From assembly GCF_030372065.1 (NCBI RefSeq), contig NZ_JAUDEA010000001.1, positions 248,001 to 312,000 on the forward strand: DNA of 64,000 nt, read 5' to 3'. Below are positions 8,322 to 15,225 of this stretch, one piece after another. The first letter of the stretch is position 1, and each line of letters opens with the position of its first letter. Source of the stretch: Thermophilibacter provencensis. Lineage in GTDB: Bacteria > Actinomycetota > Coriobacteriia > Coriobacteriales > Atopobiaceae. The notes beneath the pieces are model-generated. The model saw only the letters and a list, made by a program, of their open reading frames with translations, ran no database searches and was not told the DNA's origin. The translations under genes were made by a program, and so were the position numbers.

Positions 8322-8966
8322 TTGCAGTGCATATACGCAGATCAGCAACCATGTAAGGGACATTTGACAGCACGACATGGCTCTGTGGGGCCCGGTGTCG
8401 CCCACCGCGGCGTCATCTACGTCGCCTACACCGAGGGCTACTACCAGCGTCAGTGCGCCCTTGCCGACGAGGCGCCCGCCGACGAGGCGTCCCTCGCCAA
8501 GTACATGGAGCGCGACGTCTTCATGCTGCCTGCAAACGCGACCGTCCGCGAGGCCCTCGCGTACTTCGCAGAGAGGAAGATCAGCGGAGCGCCCATCGTC
8601 TCCCCCGAGGGCGCCGTCGTGGGCTACCTGAGCGACGGGGACGTCATGCGCTACCTGAGGGCCGTGGGGCACAACGTGCCGGCGGTCGGGGCGCCCGCAC
8701 TCCTGTTGGACTGCCTCCGCGAGAGCGGCTCGAAGTTCGAGGCGAGGCTGACGTCAATCATGGACCAGCTGGCCCTCGACGTGGGGTCCGACCACCCCGT
8801 CACCATCCCGGTCAGCACCTCGTTCGAGGACATCTGCCGGCTCCTTAGCGAGTCGGGCGTGAAGAAGATCCCCGTGGTCTCCGACGGCCAGGTGGTGGGA
8901 ATCGCCTCCCGCTCGGCGATCACGACCTACCTCGTGCGGCGCTTCCTCGACCAAGCCGGAATGTGA
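8322..8966 (+). CDS. CBS-domain-pair protein
   Basis: Product of up to 214 aa. Two CBS domains are recognisable: residues about 60-115 (YMERDVFMLPANATVREALAYF...GYLSDGDVMRYL) and 150-210 (ITIPVS-like start, VPVVSDGQVVGIASRSAI). A CBS pair binds adenosyl ligands and normally acts as a regulatory module. The first 45 residues have no matching family and begin just after a 26-nt motif also seen at 14426-14451, so the N-terminus may be truncated or fused to element sequence. The start is uncertain; ATG 8377 is out of frame. Confidence 0.7.
   Translation: MQCIYADQQPCKGHLTARHGSVGPGVAHRGVIYVAYTEGYYQRQCALADEAPADEASLAKYMERDVFMLPANATVREALAYFAERKISGAPIVSPEGAVVGYLSDGDVMRYLRAVGHNVPAVGAPALLLDCLRESGSKFEARLTSIMDQLALDVGSDHPVTIPVSTSFEDICRLLSESGVKKIPVVSDGQVVGIASRSAITTYLVRRFLDQAGM
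8350..8375. repeat. 26-nt motif shared with 14426-14451 (possible IS end)
   Basis: CCATGTAAGG and ACATTTGACAGCAC occur here and at 14426-14451 with one difference. Reversed, it begins TGTCAAATGT, as insertion-sequence terminal repeats often begin with TG. Confidence 0.5.
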
Positions 8967-8986
8967 TGCCGAACCCGTAGGACGGG

Positions 8987-9065
8987 GGCGTGTGACAGAG
9001 GGGACGGAGGCTTTTGTCACACGCCTCCGGTGTGACAAAAGCCTCCGTCCCCTCTGTCACACGCC
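8987..9065. repeat. Long perfect palindrome after the CBS gene
   Basis: Two perfect 36-bp arms (starting GGCGTGTGACAGAGGGGACG) flank a 7-nt loop. It belongs to the TGACA class but carries a GGGGACGGAGG core. It separates the convergent CBS and ThiT-like genes. Confidence 0.9.
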
Positions 9066-9078
9066 TGCCGCTCGCGAG

Positions 9079-9834
9079 TCAGAACGAGCGGAGGGTGGGG
9101 TCGCCCTTCTCGGTGGTGGCAACAAAGCGCAGGTAGAGTATGGCGTCAAGCATGGGCGGCAGCAACAGGAGCAGCTCGGTGAGCACCGCCTCGATGAGGA
9201 GGTAGCTCATGTCGTACGCGACGCACGCGAGGAGGTTGGGAAGCAGGCCCTCGGCCTCGGGCGGGTAGAAGAGCAGCGCCGAGACGACGTAGCACACCCC
9301 CATCGCGAGCACGCCGACGAGGTAGCCCACACGAAGGACGAGCACGTCGCCCCTAACGTCATCGTCTTCCTCGCCCTCGTCACGGGCGCCGCTTCCACGC
9401 CCCGCCCCGCGCCCGCAACCGCACTCGCGGCCGCGCCTCGGCCCGAACCCGCGCAGGAGCAGGCCTCCCACCGCCACGGCCCCGCACGCGACCGGGTACT
9501 CGAGCACGATGGCGCCCGGCGAGAAGTTCACCCACTCGCCCACGCCGAAGATGACCGCAAGTCGGGTGAACCCGAAGACCGCGCCGGCCACGCAGCCATG
9601 GCGCGGGCCGTAGAAGTACGTGACGAGCCACAGCGGCAGCAGGCTCAGGAACGTGACCGAGCCGCCCTGCGGAAGCGTCACGAACCGAAACGCCGAGAGC
9701 AGCGCGGACAGGGCGAGAAGCGCGACGGTCCAGAACGCGCGGTTCGCCCAGAGCCAGTCGCCCGGCTCACGCCGATAGACGCGGCGGCCGTCGCCCCGCG
9801 CGCCCCCTTTGGACCCTCGCCCTCCCATGCGCAC
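9079..9834 (-). CDS. ThiT-like ECF S component with charged insertion
   Basis: Membrane protein of 251 aa resembling the thiamine-binding S component ThiT. The signature LPQGGSVTFLSLLPLWLVTYFYGPRHG lies near residues 54-80, and EYPVAC near 110 matches the usual D/EYPLAF. Unlike ThiT (about 190 aa) it has a soluble Arg/Gly/Asp/Glu-rich insertion at about residues 130-160. It would need the shared ECF energizing module. It starts 4 nt after the stop of the GNAT-membrane gene, so they form an operon. No TPP riboswitch is seen. Confidence 0.68.
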   Translation of the reverse strand: MRMGGRGSKGGARGDGRRVYRREPGDWLWANRAFWTVALLALSALLSAFRFVTLPQGGSVTFLSLLPLWLVTYFYGPRHGCVAGAVFGFTRLAVIFGVGEWVNFSPGAIVLEYPVACGAVAVGGLLLRGFGPRRGRECGCGRGAGRGSGARDEGEEDDDVRGDVLVLRVGYLVGVLAMGVCYVVSALLFYPPEAEGLLPNLLACVAYDMSYLLIEAVLTELLLLLPPMLDAILYLRFVATTEKGDPTLRSF

Positions 9835-9837
9835 CCC

Positions 9838-11700
9838 CTAGATCCGGCTTCTCTGCTGGTGCCGGCGACGCCGCTGGTTGATGACAACCACGAGCACGTA
9901 AATGGCAACCCCGCCGAACAGGCCGCAGTACGTGGTGGTCTCCGCGTATGTGGCCTCGATCCCGAGCCCCTCGTACACGTCCCGGAGGAGGTCGGCGAAG
10001 AAGGGCTGCAGCTGGATGATCGCGAGGATGACGGCGGCCACGTTGATGACCATGCCCGTGCGCCCCTCGACGATGGCGCTCTTCACCGAGACGAGGTGCT
10101 CGAGGTACTCCTGGTGCTCGGTGTAGACGTCATGCAGCTCCTGGTTGAGAAACGCCTCGCGCAGGCAGGTGGCCTCGATCTGGGACGAGAGGTACTTGAA
10201 GTTCTGCGTCTCCCAGAAGCGCACCGTCCTGCCGTACTCCCGGTCGATCGCGAGCTTGGCCTTCGGCGAGATGTCGTGGTTCGCCTCGAGGACCCTCGTC
10301 ACGCGCGTGTTGACCTTCTCGAGCGCGGTGTTCTGAAAAAGGACGAGCACCACGATGAAGAGGTAGTTCGCGAAGTCGCTCACGCGGTCCATGGGGAGGT
10401 CGCGGAAGCTTTTCGCCACGTAGACGACGGCCCTGCTCGAGAGGTAGAGCTCGTAGTCGTCGAACTGCGCGCGGTTGTCGAGGCTCATCGCGCGGACCTC
10501 GGTGCTGTCGATGCGGTACTCGCGCCCGTAGTTGTCGTACGTCTCGGCGGCGAGCATGTCCTGCAGCTCGCGGTCGTTGTCCGGGCGCTCCGAGAGGAAC
10601 AGCGCGCACTTCGCGCGCCCGCAGCGGTGCAGTCCGAACGTCTCGAGCAGGTAGTCGTAGAGGGAGACGAAGCGGTCGGGGCCCTCCGGGCTGCGTATCT
10701 TGAGGTAGTCGTAGGAGACCTGGTCCTCCATCTGCGTGATGGAGAAGGGATACGCCGAAAGGAGCACGGCGAGCACGAACATGTGCGTCCGGCGGTGGCA
10801 GACGAGGACGGCGTGCCCGCGCGCGGTGCCCATGACGATCTCCTCGCCGGCATCGCGCGCCGGGTAGTCGTCGGTGGTGTGGAGGAAGTCGAAGCTCCCG
10901 AGGTGGGCGAGCTCGAGGTCGCGCACCACCTCGTTGCTGCACTCGTAGGAGAGGTACTCGACGAGCTCCGAGATGACGTGCTCGGCGAGCGCGCGGTCGT
11001 CGGCGGTGGCGGGCTCGGCGGGGACGCCTCTGGCACGGTCCTCGAGCAGGTTGTCGACGCGCAGGTTCGCCTCGTGCTCGGCGAGCGGGAGCAGCAGCCA
11101 GAGGTCGCTGCGGTAGGTCGCGAAGTGGGCCCTTCCCGCGAGCAGGCGGTCGAGCCGCGGGCCGTCGCAGACGAAGACCGTGTTGCCGTCCTCCAGGTGA
11201 CGGAGCTCGTGGAACAGGAGGCTGCGCAGGACCTTCGTGCCGTCGCCCGAGACGGCGGTGGCGACGACGCTCGTGACGGGCAGGCCCTCGTCGCGCAGGC
11301 GCCGCAGGTAGCCGACGAAGCCGTCGGTGAGCAGCCGGATGACCTCCCCGTCCTGATAGACGGGGTGGACGGCGATGGAGAGCACGAAGAGGTGGTTCTC
11401 GTCGGTACGGTACTGCGCGACCTCGTCGGGGGCGATGTCGTCGTCACGGATGACGGGGCTGCGCGAGACGTTGTCCTGGTGGAGGCCCAGCTCGCAGGGG
11501 AAGAAGTTGACGTAGCCGGCGAGACGCCCGCTCTCGTCGTCGACGACGAACACGAACGAGCGGCGGTTCCGCTCGTAGCGGGCGACCGTGTTGGCGGGGT
11601 CGCCCCAGTAGGCGGGCTCGTAGCAGGCGTGGTCCACGGCCACGAGGCGGTCGAGGAAGGGGACGTCGACGTCCTCCCCATAGAGCACGGTATACGTCAT
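9838..11700 (-). CDS. GNAT-like acetyltransferase domain fused to helical membrane domain
   Basis: Protein of 620 aa, not a family I recognise as a whole. Residues 1-190 look like a GNAT fold (DHACYEPAYW..., LAGYVNFFP, then HLFVLSIAVHPVYQDGEVIRLLTDGF, the usual strand and acetyl-CoA loop). Residues 230-450 are unassigned. The rest is long helices, then two membrane segments near 560-580 and 595-612 separated by a short loop and ending in a basic tail, an arrangement like CorA-type proteins. It is co-transcribed with the ThiT-like gene. Function is unknown; membrane-tethered acyl transfer is an inference. Confidence 0.65.
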   Translation of the reverse strand: MTYTVLYGEDVDVPFLDRLVAVDHACYEPAYWGDPANTVARYERNRRSFVFVVDDESGRLAGYVNFFPCELGLHQDNVSRSPVIRDDDIAPDEVAQYRTDENHLFVLSIAVHPVYQDGEVIRLLTDGFVGYLRRLRDEGLPVTSVVATAVSGDGTKVLRSLLFHELRHLEDGNTVFVCDGPRLDRLLAGRAHFATYRSDLWLLLPLAEHEANLRVDNLLEDRARGVPAEPATADDRALAEHVISELVEYLSYECSNEVVRDLELAHLGSFDFLHTTDDYPARDAGEEIVMGTARGHAVLVCHRRTHMFVLAVLLSAYPFSITQMEDQVSYDYLKIRSPEGPDRFVSLYDYLLETFGLHRCGRAKCALFLSERPDNDRELQDMLAAETYDNYGREYRIDSTEVRAMSLDNRAQFDDYELYLSSRAVVYVAKSFRDLPMDRVSDFANYLFIVVLVLFQNTALEKVNTRVTRVLEANHDISPKAKLAIDREYGRTVRFWETQNFKYLSSQIEATCLREAFLNQELHDVYTEHQEYLEHLVSVKSAIVEGRTGMVINVAAVILAIIQLQPFFADLLRDVYEGLGIEATYAETTTYCGLFGGVAIYVLVVVINQRRRRHQQRSRI

Positions 11701-12189
11701 GGCACCCCCCCGGTCGGCCGCGCGGCAACGAGGACATTATAGGTGCCCGGCGGCGCGCCAGCCTCGCTCGCCGCAAGCGCCCTGCCTAAAGGGCCCCTTT
11801 GCCTTGCCCAGTGGTCAGCCGAACGGGCCCCTGGGACGCGAGGCGTCAGACAGAGCCGCGTGTGTCAGATAACGGCTCCATTGTGTGGCAGGAGGGATTT
11901 AGCGCCCCTTTCACGCAACTAAAGCCGCAGGATTCGGTCACGCGTACGGGGTCCCTCCCCAATTCACCCTCCCAGACGCACACAACGGAGGCCTCATCTG
12001 CCACAGAGGGCTCTCGAATCTGCCCCACGGGAGACTCGGCTCGATTGCCTCCCGAGCGGAAGCCTATGGCGCCCTCGGGCAATCCCGAGAAGGGCCGAGG
12101 AGGCCTCGGAGTCGTCCTCCGAGACGTCGGTCGTCGCCCCGTCGCACGCGTACCCCCTCATAGGCACGGGCAGGCCCCGATGTGACACA
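11701..12189. other. Gene-free interval upstream of the GNAT-membrane gene
   Basis: About 490 bp without a convincing gene. Short ORFs on both strands (up to 128 codons) have no family resemblance and unusual composition. It must hold the promoter of the 11700 gene. I identified no riboswitch or known RNA. Confidence 0.4.
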
Positions 12190-12228
12190 GGGACACAGGT
12201 GGGACAAACTCCTCCGTCCCTGTGTCCC
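12190..12228. repeat. Degenerate hairpin (GGGACA class)
   Basis: Arms GGGACACAGG and CCCTGTGTCCC flank an 18-nt loop. It sits just downstream of the stop of the glycosyltransferase fragment (12233) and is a degenerate member of the palindrome family. Confidence 0.6.
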
Positions 12229-12232
12229 AGGG

Positions 12233-12586
12233 TCAGAGCTTCTTGCGGGTGACGGTCTCCCAGTGCATCGGGGCGCCCCGGCGCACGAGGCTCGCGCGCA
12301 TGCGGGTCACGTCGAGGACGAAGCGCAGCACGGTGATCTCGAAGACCGAGAGGAGCACGGCCCGGGCCACGTCGGCCGCGGAGAGCGTGAGGTCGCGCGT
12401 CTGGGCACGGGAGATGAACGCGGTGAGCGACATGGTCGCGCCGAACAGGGCGTAGATGAGGAAGAACATGACCATGAACGGCACGTTGATGAAGCCGAAC
12501 GCCAGGGCGAGCGCCATCGTGGCGAGCCCGAAGAGCTCGATGAAGGGCGAGAGAAGCTCGTAGACGAGGAAGTACGTGTAGGAGAC
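12233..12586 (-). pseudogene. C-terminal fragment of a family 2 glycosyltransferase
   Basis: About 117 codons of membrane-embedded C-terminus survive: YTYFLVYELLSPFIELFG, two further hydrophobic helices, an amphipathic stretch and the basic end HWETVTRKKL. This resembles the C-terminal part of processive GT2 synthases (PgaC/IcaA type). The catalytic half (DxD, QxxRW) is missing: the reading frame enters the end of the IS481 element at 12587, and the missing part is not on the other side. The fragment is not expected to work. Confidence 0.65.
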
Positions 12587-13566
12587 TGTTGTGTGCCAAT
12601 AGGTTGTTTACGCCGACGATGCGCGTCAGGGGCGGCAGGCCCCCCGCACGCGCTGTGCGGACGGCTCCAATTGTAGTGCTCGAGGTAGGCCGGGAGGGCG
12701 TCCGCCCTCTCGGCCTCGCCGTCCCACGCCCGCCCGTACTGCCACTCCTGCGCGAGCGCCTGGTTCATGCGCTCGACCTTGCCGTTCTGCCACGGGCTGT
12801 ACGGCCTGGTGTATATGTGGCGTACGCCCTCGGCGGCGAGCAGGGCGTTGAGCTCGCGGCTGCGGTACCCCGGCCCGTTGTCCGTCATGACCCGCTCGAC
12901 CGCGACCCCGAGGCCGGCGAAGAAGGCAAGGCACCGTGCCATGAACGCCGAGCAGGTGCCCCTGCGCTCGTCGGGGAGGAGCTCGGCGTAGGCCACACGG
13001 GAGAAGTCGTCGACCGCGACGTGCAGGCAGGCCACGCGCCGCCCGCCGGAGCCCCTGCCGTGGTCGAGCTCCGAGGCGCCGCGCGCCCTCCACCCGCCGC
13101 CGTCGGGGATGCGGGCGACCTTCTTCACGTCCACGTGGAGGAGCTCGCCGGGCCTCTCGCGCTCGTAGCGCACGGGCGTGACGGGCCCGCGGCGACGGGC
13201 CTCGCCCGTGACGCGGTCGACGTCGGCGAGCCTCGGAAGCCCCCTCCTCGCGACGATCCGCGCGCACGTCCCCGCCGGCACGCCCGTCACGGCGGCGAGC
13301 GCGAGCGGGGGGAGGAGCATGGACGAGCGCGCCTCGCAGACCGCCTCCTCGACCTCGGGAGGGGTGGACCTGGCGAGCCTGCGCGGCCTGCTCGGCCGGT
13401 CGGACAGCGGCTCGCCGCGCCGCGCGCGGGAGAGCCACTTGCTCGCGGTCTGCCTGCTCACGCCCATCTGGCGGGCGACGGCGGACACGCGCTCGCCCCC
13501 GGCGACCCGGGAGGCGAGCAGCTCCCGCCCCCTGGGCGTGAGCCTTGCGTTAGGATGCTGTGACAT
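12307..13566 (-). CDS. IS481-family transposase with slipped 3' end
   Basis: DDE transposase of an IS481-type element. It has an N-terminal helix-turn-helix (GERVSAVARQMGVSRQTASKWL, residues 25-50) and an integrase core with Asp in LHVDVKK near 150, Asp in VMTDNGPGY near 230 and Glu in NGKVERMNQ near 265, then HYNWSRPHSACGG. After codon 307 a run of six G (12640-12645) puts the frame out of register: the alternative frame gives the usual ending LPPLTRIVGVNNLLAHNS at the element end. As written, the ORF reads on into flanking DNA until 12307. ATG 13566 is preferred over 13599. Confidence 0.85.
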   Translation of the reverse strand: MSQHPNARLTPRGRELLASRVAGGERVSAVARQMGVSRQTASKWLSRARRGEPLSDRPSRPRRLARSTPPEVEEAVCEARSSMLLPPLALAAVTGVPAGTCARIVARRGLPRLADVDRVTGEARRRGPVTPVRYERERPGELLHVDVKKVARIPDGGGWRARGASELDHGRGSGGRRVACLHVAVDDFSRVAYAELLPDERRGTCSAFMARCLAFFAGLGVAVERVMTDNGPGYRSRELNALLAAEGVRHIYTRPYSPWQNGKVERMNQALAQEWQYGRAWDGEAERADALPAYLEHYNWSRPHSACGGPAAPDAHRRRKQPIGTQQSPTRTSSSTSFSRPSSSSSGSPRWRSPWRSASSTCRSWSCSSSSTPCSARPCRSPRSSPVPRRATSRSPRPTWPGPCSSRSSRSPCCASSST

Positions 13567-13667
13567 GGGAGGGCTCCCCTCGGCTGCAGATCTAGGCAAT
13601 CCACAGCATGCGGGAGCCCTCCCTGTTTGTCACCCTCGGGGCGTAAACAACGTCTTGGCACTGAACA
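12587..13667. mobile_element. IS481-family insertion sequence, 1081 bp
   Basis: It is bounded by related ends: TGTTGTGTGCCAATAGG with TTGTTTACGCC at the left, and, inverted, TGTTCAGTGCCAAGACG with TTGTTTACGCC at the right. The single transposase ORF lies on the minus strand. Flanks are GGAGAC on the left and GCTAGT on the right, so no target duplication is left, which points to loss of adjacent DNA after insertion. Confidence 0.88.
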
Positions 13668-13668
13668 G

Positions 13669-14040
13669 CTAGTCCCCCACCTTACCCAGCAGCGAGACGA
13701 GCCTCTTGTCAAACGTCACGACGTCGCGGCCCAGCTCCTAGCGCTCCGCGGCCAGCACGCAATCGACGAAGTCGAACGAGCCGCCGCTGTAGAGCCCGAG
13801 CGCCGACGCGGCCACATTCTTGCGTCGGCACGTGACCTTGTCAAGCAGGATGCCGAGGCTCTCCGCAATGCGTGACCTCGGCACGTGGTAGACGCCCGCG
13901 AGCACGTATGCACACTCCGCGAGCACCTCCACGGTGACCTCAGCACCCCGTGCTATCGCCTCGGCGGCAACCTCTGCCTGCTCCTGGTTGTCCTCTAGCA
14001 GGTAGCGCAGCACGGCGTTGGCATCAAGCAGGGCTTCCAT
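13669..14040 (-). pseudogene. PIN-domain toxin (VapC-like) with internal stop codon
   Basis: PIN ribonuclease toxin of the downstream Phd-type antitoxin gene. From ATG 14040 the frame reads LLDANAVLRYLL (first Asp), EVLAECAYVL (Glu) and FDFVDCVLAA (third acidic residue), then meets TAG at 13738-13740. Beyond that stop the same frame continues ELGRDVVTFDKRLVSLLG and ends at 13669, and TFDK is the expected last active-site segment. A nonsense mutation has therefore probably removed the final 23 residues and the fourth acidic residue. The start overlaps the antitoxin end by 17 nt. The IS481 element begins 2 nt beyond the end. Confidence 0.75.
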
Positions 14041-14308
14041 ATTTCGCCTCCATCGCCCGGGCAAAGGCGCCCTCCTCGAAGCCAATTAGCCCCTCGTCCG
14101 CGTACTCGGCGAGAAGACCGCGCGCCCGACGCCCCACGCCCTCCGCGCGCGGCAGGGGCACGACGAGCGCCGCCGGCCGGCCGTAGCGCTCGAGAATCGC
14201 AGCCTCACCGTTCTTCTCGGCACGCTCGACGATGCTACTGAGATGGGCCTTTGCCTCCGCGATGCCCATGCGTGCAGCGCCCTCAAGGTCGATGGTCAAC
14301 GTTGTCAT
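14024..14308 (-). CDS. Phd/YefM-family antitoxin
   Basis: Antitoxin of 94 aa. The N-terminal Phd/YefM DNA-binding and dimerising domain is clear: MGIAEAKAHLSSIVERAEKNGEAAILERYGRPAALVVPL at about residues 14-52. The C-terminal toxin-binding tail is acidic and helical. ATG 14308 has Shine-Dalgarno GGAGGCG; the ORF extends far upstream without coding character. It is followed by the PIN toxin gene with a 17-nt overlap. A palindromic operator lies in its promoter, consistent with autoregulation. Confidence 0.85.
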   Translation of the reverse strand: MTTLTIDLEGAARMGIAEAKAHLSSIVERAEKNGEAAILERYGRPAALVVPLPRAEGVGRRARGLLAEYADEGLIGFEEGAFARAMEAKYGSPA

Positions 14309-14332
14309 TGGGCTCGCCTCCTTCGTTGCGAC

Positions 14333-14361
14333 AAGTATAACCAACATGTTGGTCACAACCA
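14333..14361 (-). promoter_or_regulatory. Promoter and operator of the Phd/PIN operon
   Basis: On the minus strand a TTGGTTG-like -35 is followed after 16 nt by TATACT as -10. The spacer holds the perfect 14-bp palindrome ACCAACATGTTGGT (14340-14353). A palindrome between -35 and -10 is the expected place for a Phd-type repressor. Confidence 0.6.
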
Positions 14362-14369
14362 AACGCGGC

Positions 14370-14402
14370 GATGATACGAAGGGACTGTCCCTTCGTATCA
14401 TC
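14370..14402. repeat. 33-bp perfect palindrome (GGGAC-GTCCC class)
   Basis: Arms GATGATACGAAGGGAC and its exact complement flank a single T (14386). It lies upstream of the antitoxin promoter, so it is not a terminator of that operon. Confidence 0.88.
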
Positions 14403-14425
14403 GTTTCGCATATCGCCAGCTCACG

Positions 14426-14451
14426 GGCCATGTAAGGAACATTTGACAGCA
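14426..14451. repeat. 26-nt motif shared with 8350-8375
   Basis: Second copy of CCATGTAAGG + ACATTTGACAGCAC. It may be the end of a lost insertion sequence. Confidence 0.5.
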
Positions 14452-14561
14452 CCGGGAGGCCTTGCGATGCGCCGTGTCTGCCACCTTTGATGGTACGCTC
14501 TCCCCCACGGTGGCACGTTCTTCTCGACAAGGGTCGAGCCAAGACGCGGAAGGGAGGCGGC

Positions 14562-15191
14562 ATGGAGCTGGGAAGCCACATCAAGACGCGGCGCGCGGAA
14601 CTCGGCATCTCCCAGGACGAGCTGGCGGGACGCATCTACGTGAGTCGCCAGACGATCTCTTCCTGGGAGAACGACAAGACCTACCCCGACGTCCAGAGCC
14701 TGCTGCTCCTCTCGCAGGTCTTTGGCACGACCATCGACGAGCTCGTGAGAGGAGACGTGGACGCCATGAAGGAGACGGTCGAGAAGGACGTGCGGCTGGT
14801 CAAGCGCCTGAGCTGCGTGATGCTGGGGTTCGTTGTGCTGATGATCCTGGCCATGGTCTGGTGGACGTATCAGGCGAGCGTTGCGGACCTTCCGCTTGAG
14901 CAGACGCTGCCCACAGTTGTGCTGGCAGTCGTGCTCTGGGGAATCGCGGCGTTTGCCTCGGTGTGGGTCGACCGCATCAAGCGTGAACATGACCTCGTCA
15001 CCTACCAGGAGGTTCTCGCCTTCTGGAGCGGCAAGCCCGTGGACCGCGACACCGAGCGCAGCCGGCGCGAACGCCTCATTCCCCGCTGGATGAAGGTCGT
15101 GCGCGTAACAGGCCTCGCGCTCATCGGCGCGGCGGTGGGCTACTTCTTTGGCTGCGGCGTGACCTGGCTCATGGAGACGCTACTCGGGTAA
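14562..15191 (+). CDS. XRE-family regulator with short membrane domain
   Basis: Product of 209 aa with an XRE helix-turn-helix at residues 1-62 (TRRAELGISQDELAGRIYVSRQTISSWENDKTYPD). Three membrane segments follow near 85-105, 118-140 and 180-205. It is a shorter relative of the 2531-3562 protein. ATG 14562 is chosen because of GGGAGG nine nt upstream. It is monocistronic, and a palindrome starts at its stop and lies between it and the convergent AraC gene. Confidence 0.86.
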   Translation: MELGSHIKTRRAELGISQDELAGRIYVSRQTISSWENDKTYPDVQSLLLLSQVFGTTIDELVRGDVDAMKETVEKDVRLVKRLSCVMLGFVVLMILAMVWWTYQASVADLPLEQTLPTVVLAVVLWGIAAFASVWVDRIKREHDLVTYQEVLAFWSGKPVDRDTERSRRERLIPRWMKVVRVTGLALIGAAVGYFFGCGVTWLMETLLG

Positions 15192-15192
15192 G

Positions 15193-15225
15193 TGATTCAA
15201 AAGGGGTCTGTCCCCTTTTGAATCA
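15193..15225. repeat. 33-bp palindrome (TGATTCAAAAGGGG class) at convergent gene ends
   Basis: Arms TGATTCAAAAGGGG and its complement have one mismatch near the centre. It supplies the last codons and stop of the AraC gene (IQKGTDPF), and is nearly the sequence found inside the U32 peptidase gene at 33316-33348. Confidence 0.87.

Noticed and set aside
8992-11742. Plus-strand ORF of 916 codons opposite the GNAT and ThiT-like genes
   Set aside because: It is His/Val/Glu/Arg-rich shadow sequence of two well-formed minus-strand genes; high GC keeps the opposite frame open.
11799-12185. 128-codon plus-strand ORF
   Set aside because: Odd composition, no ribosome site and no recognisable domain; competing minus frames are equally open.
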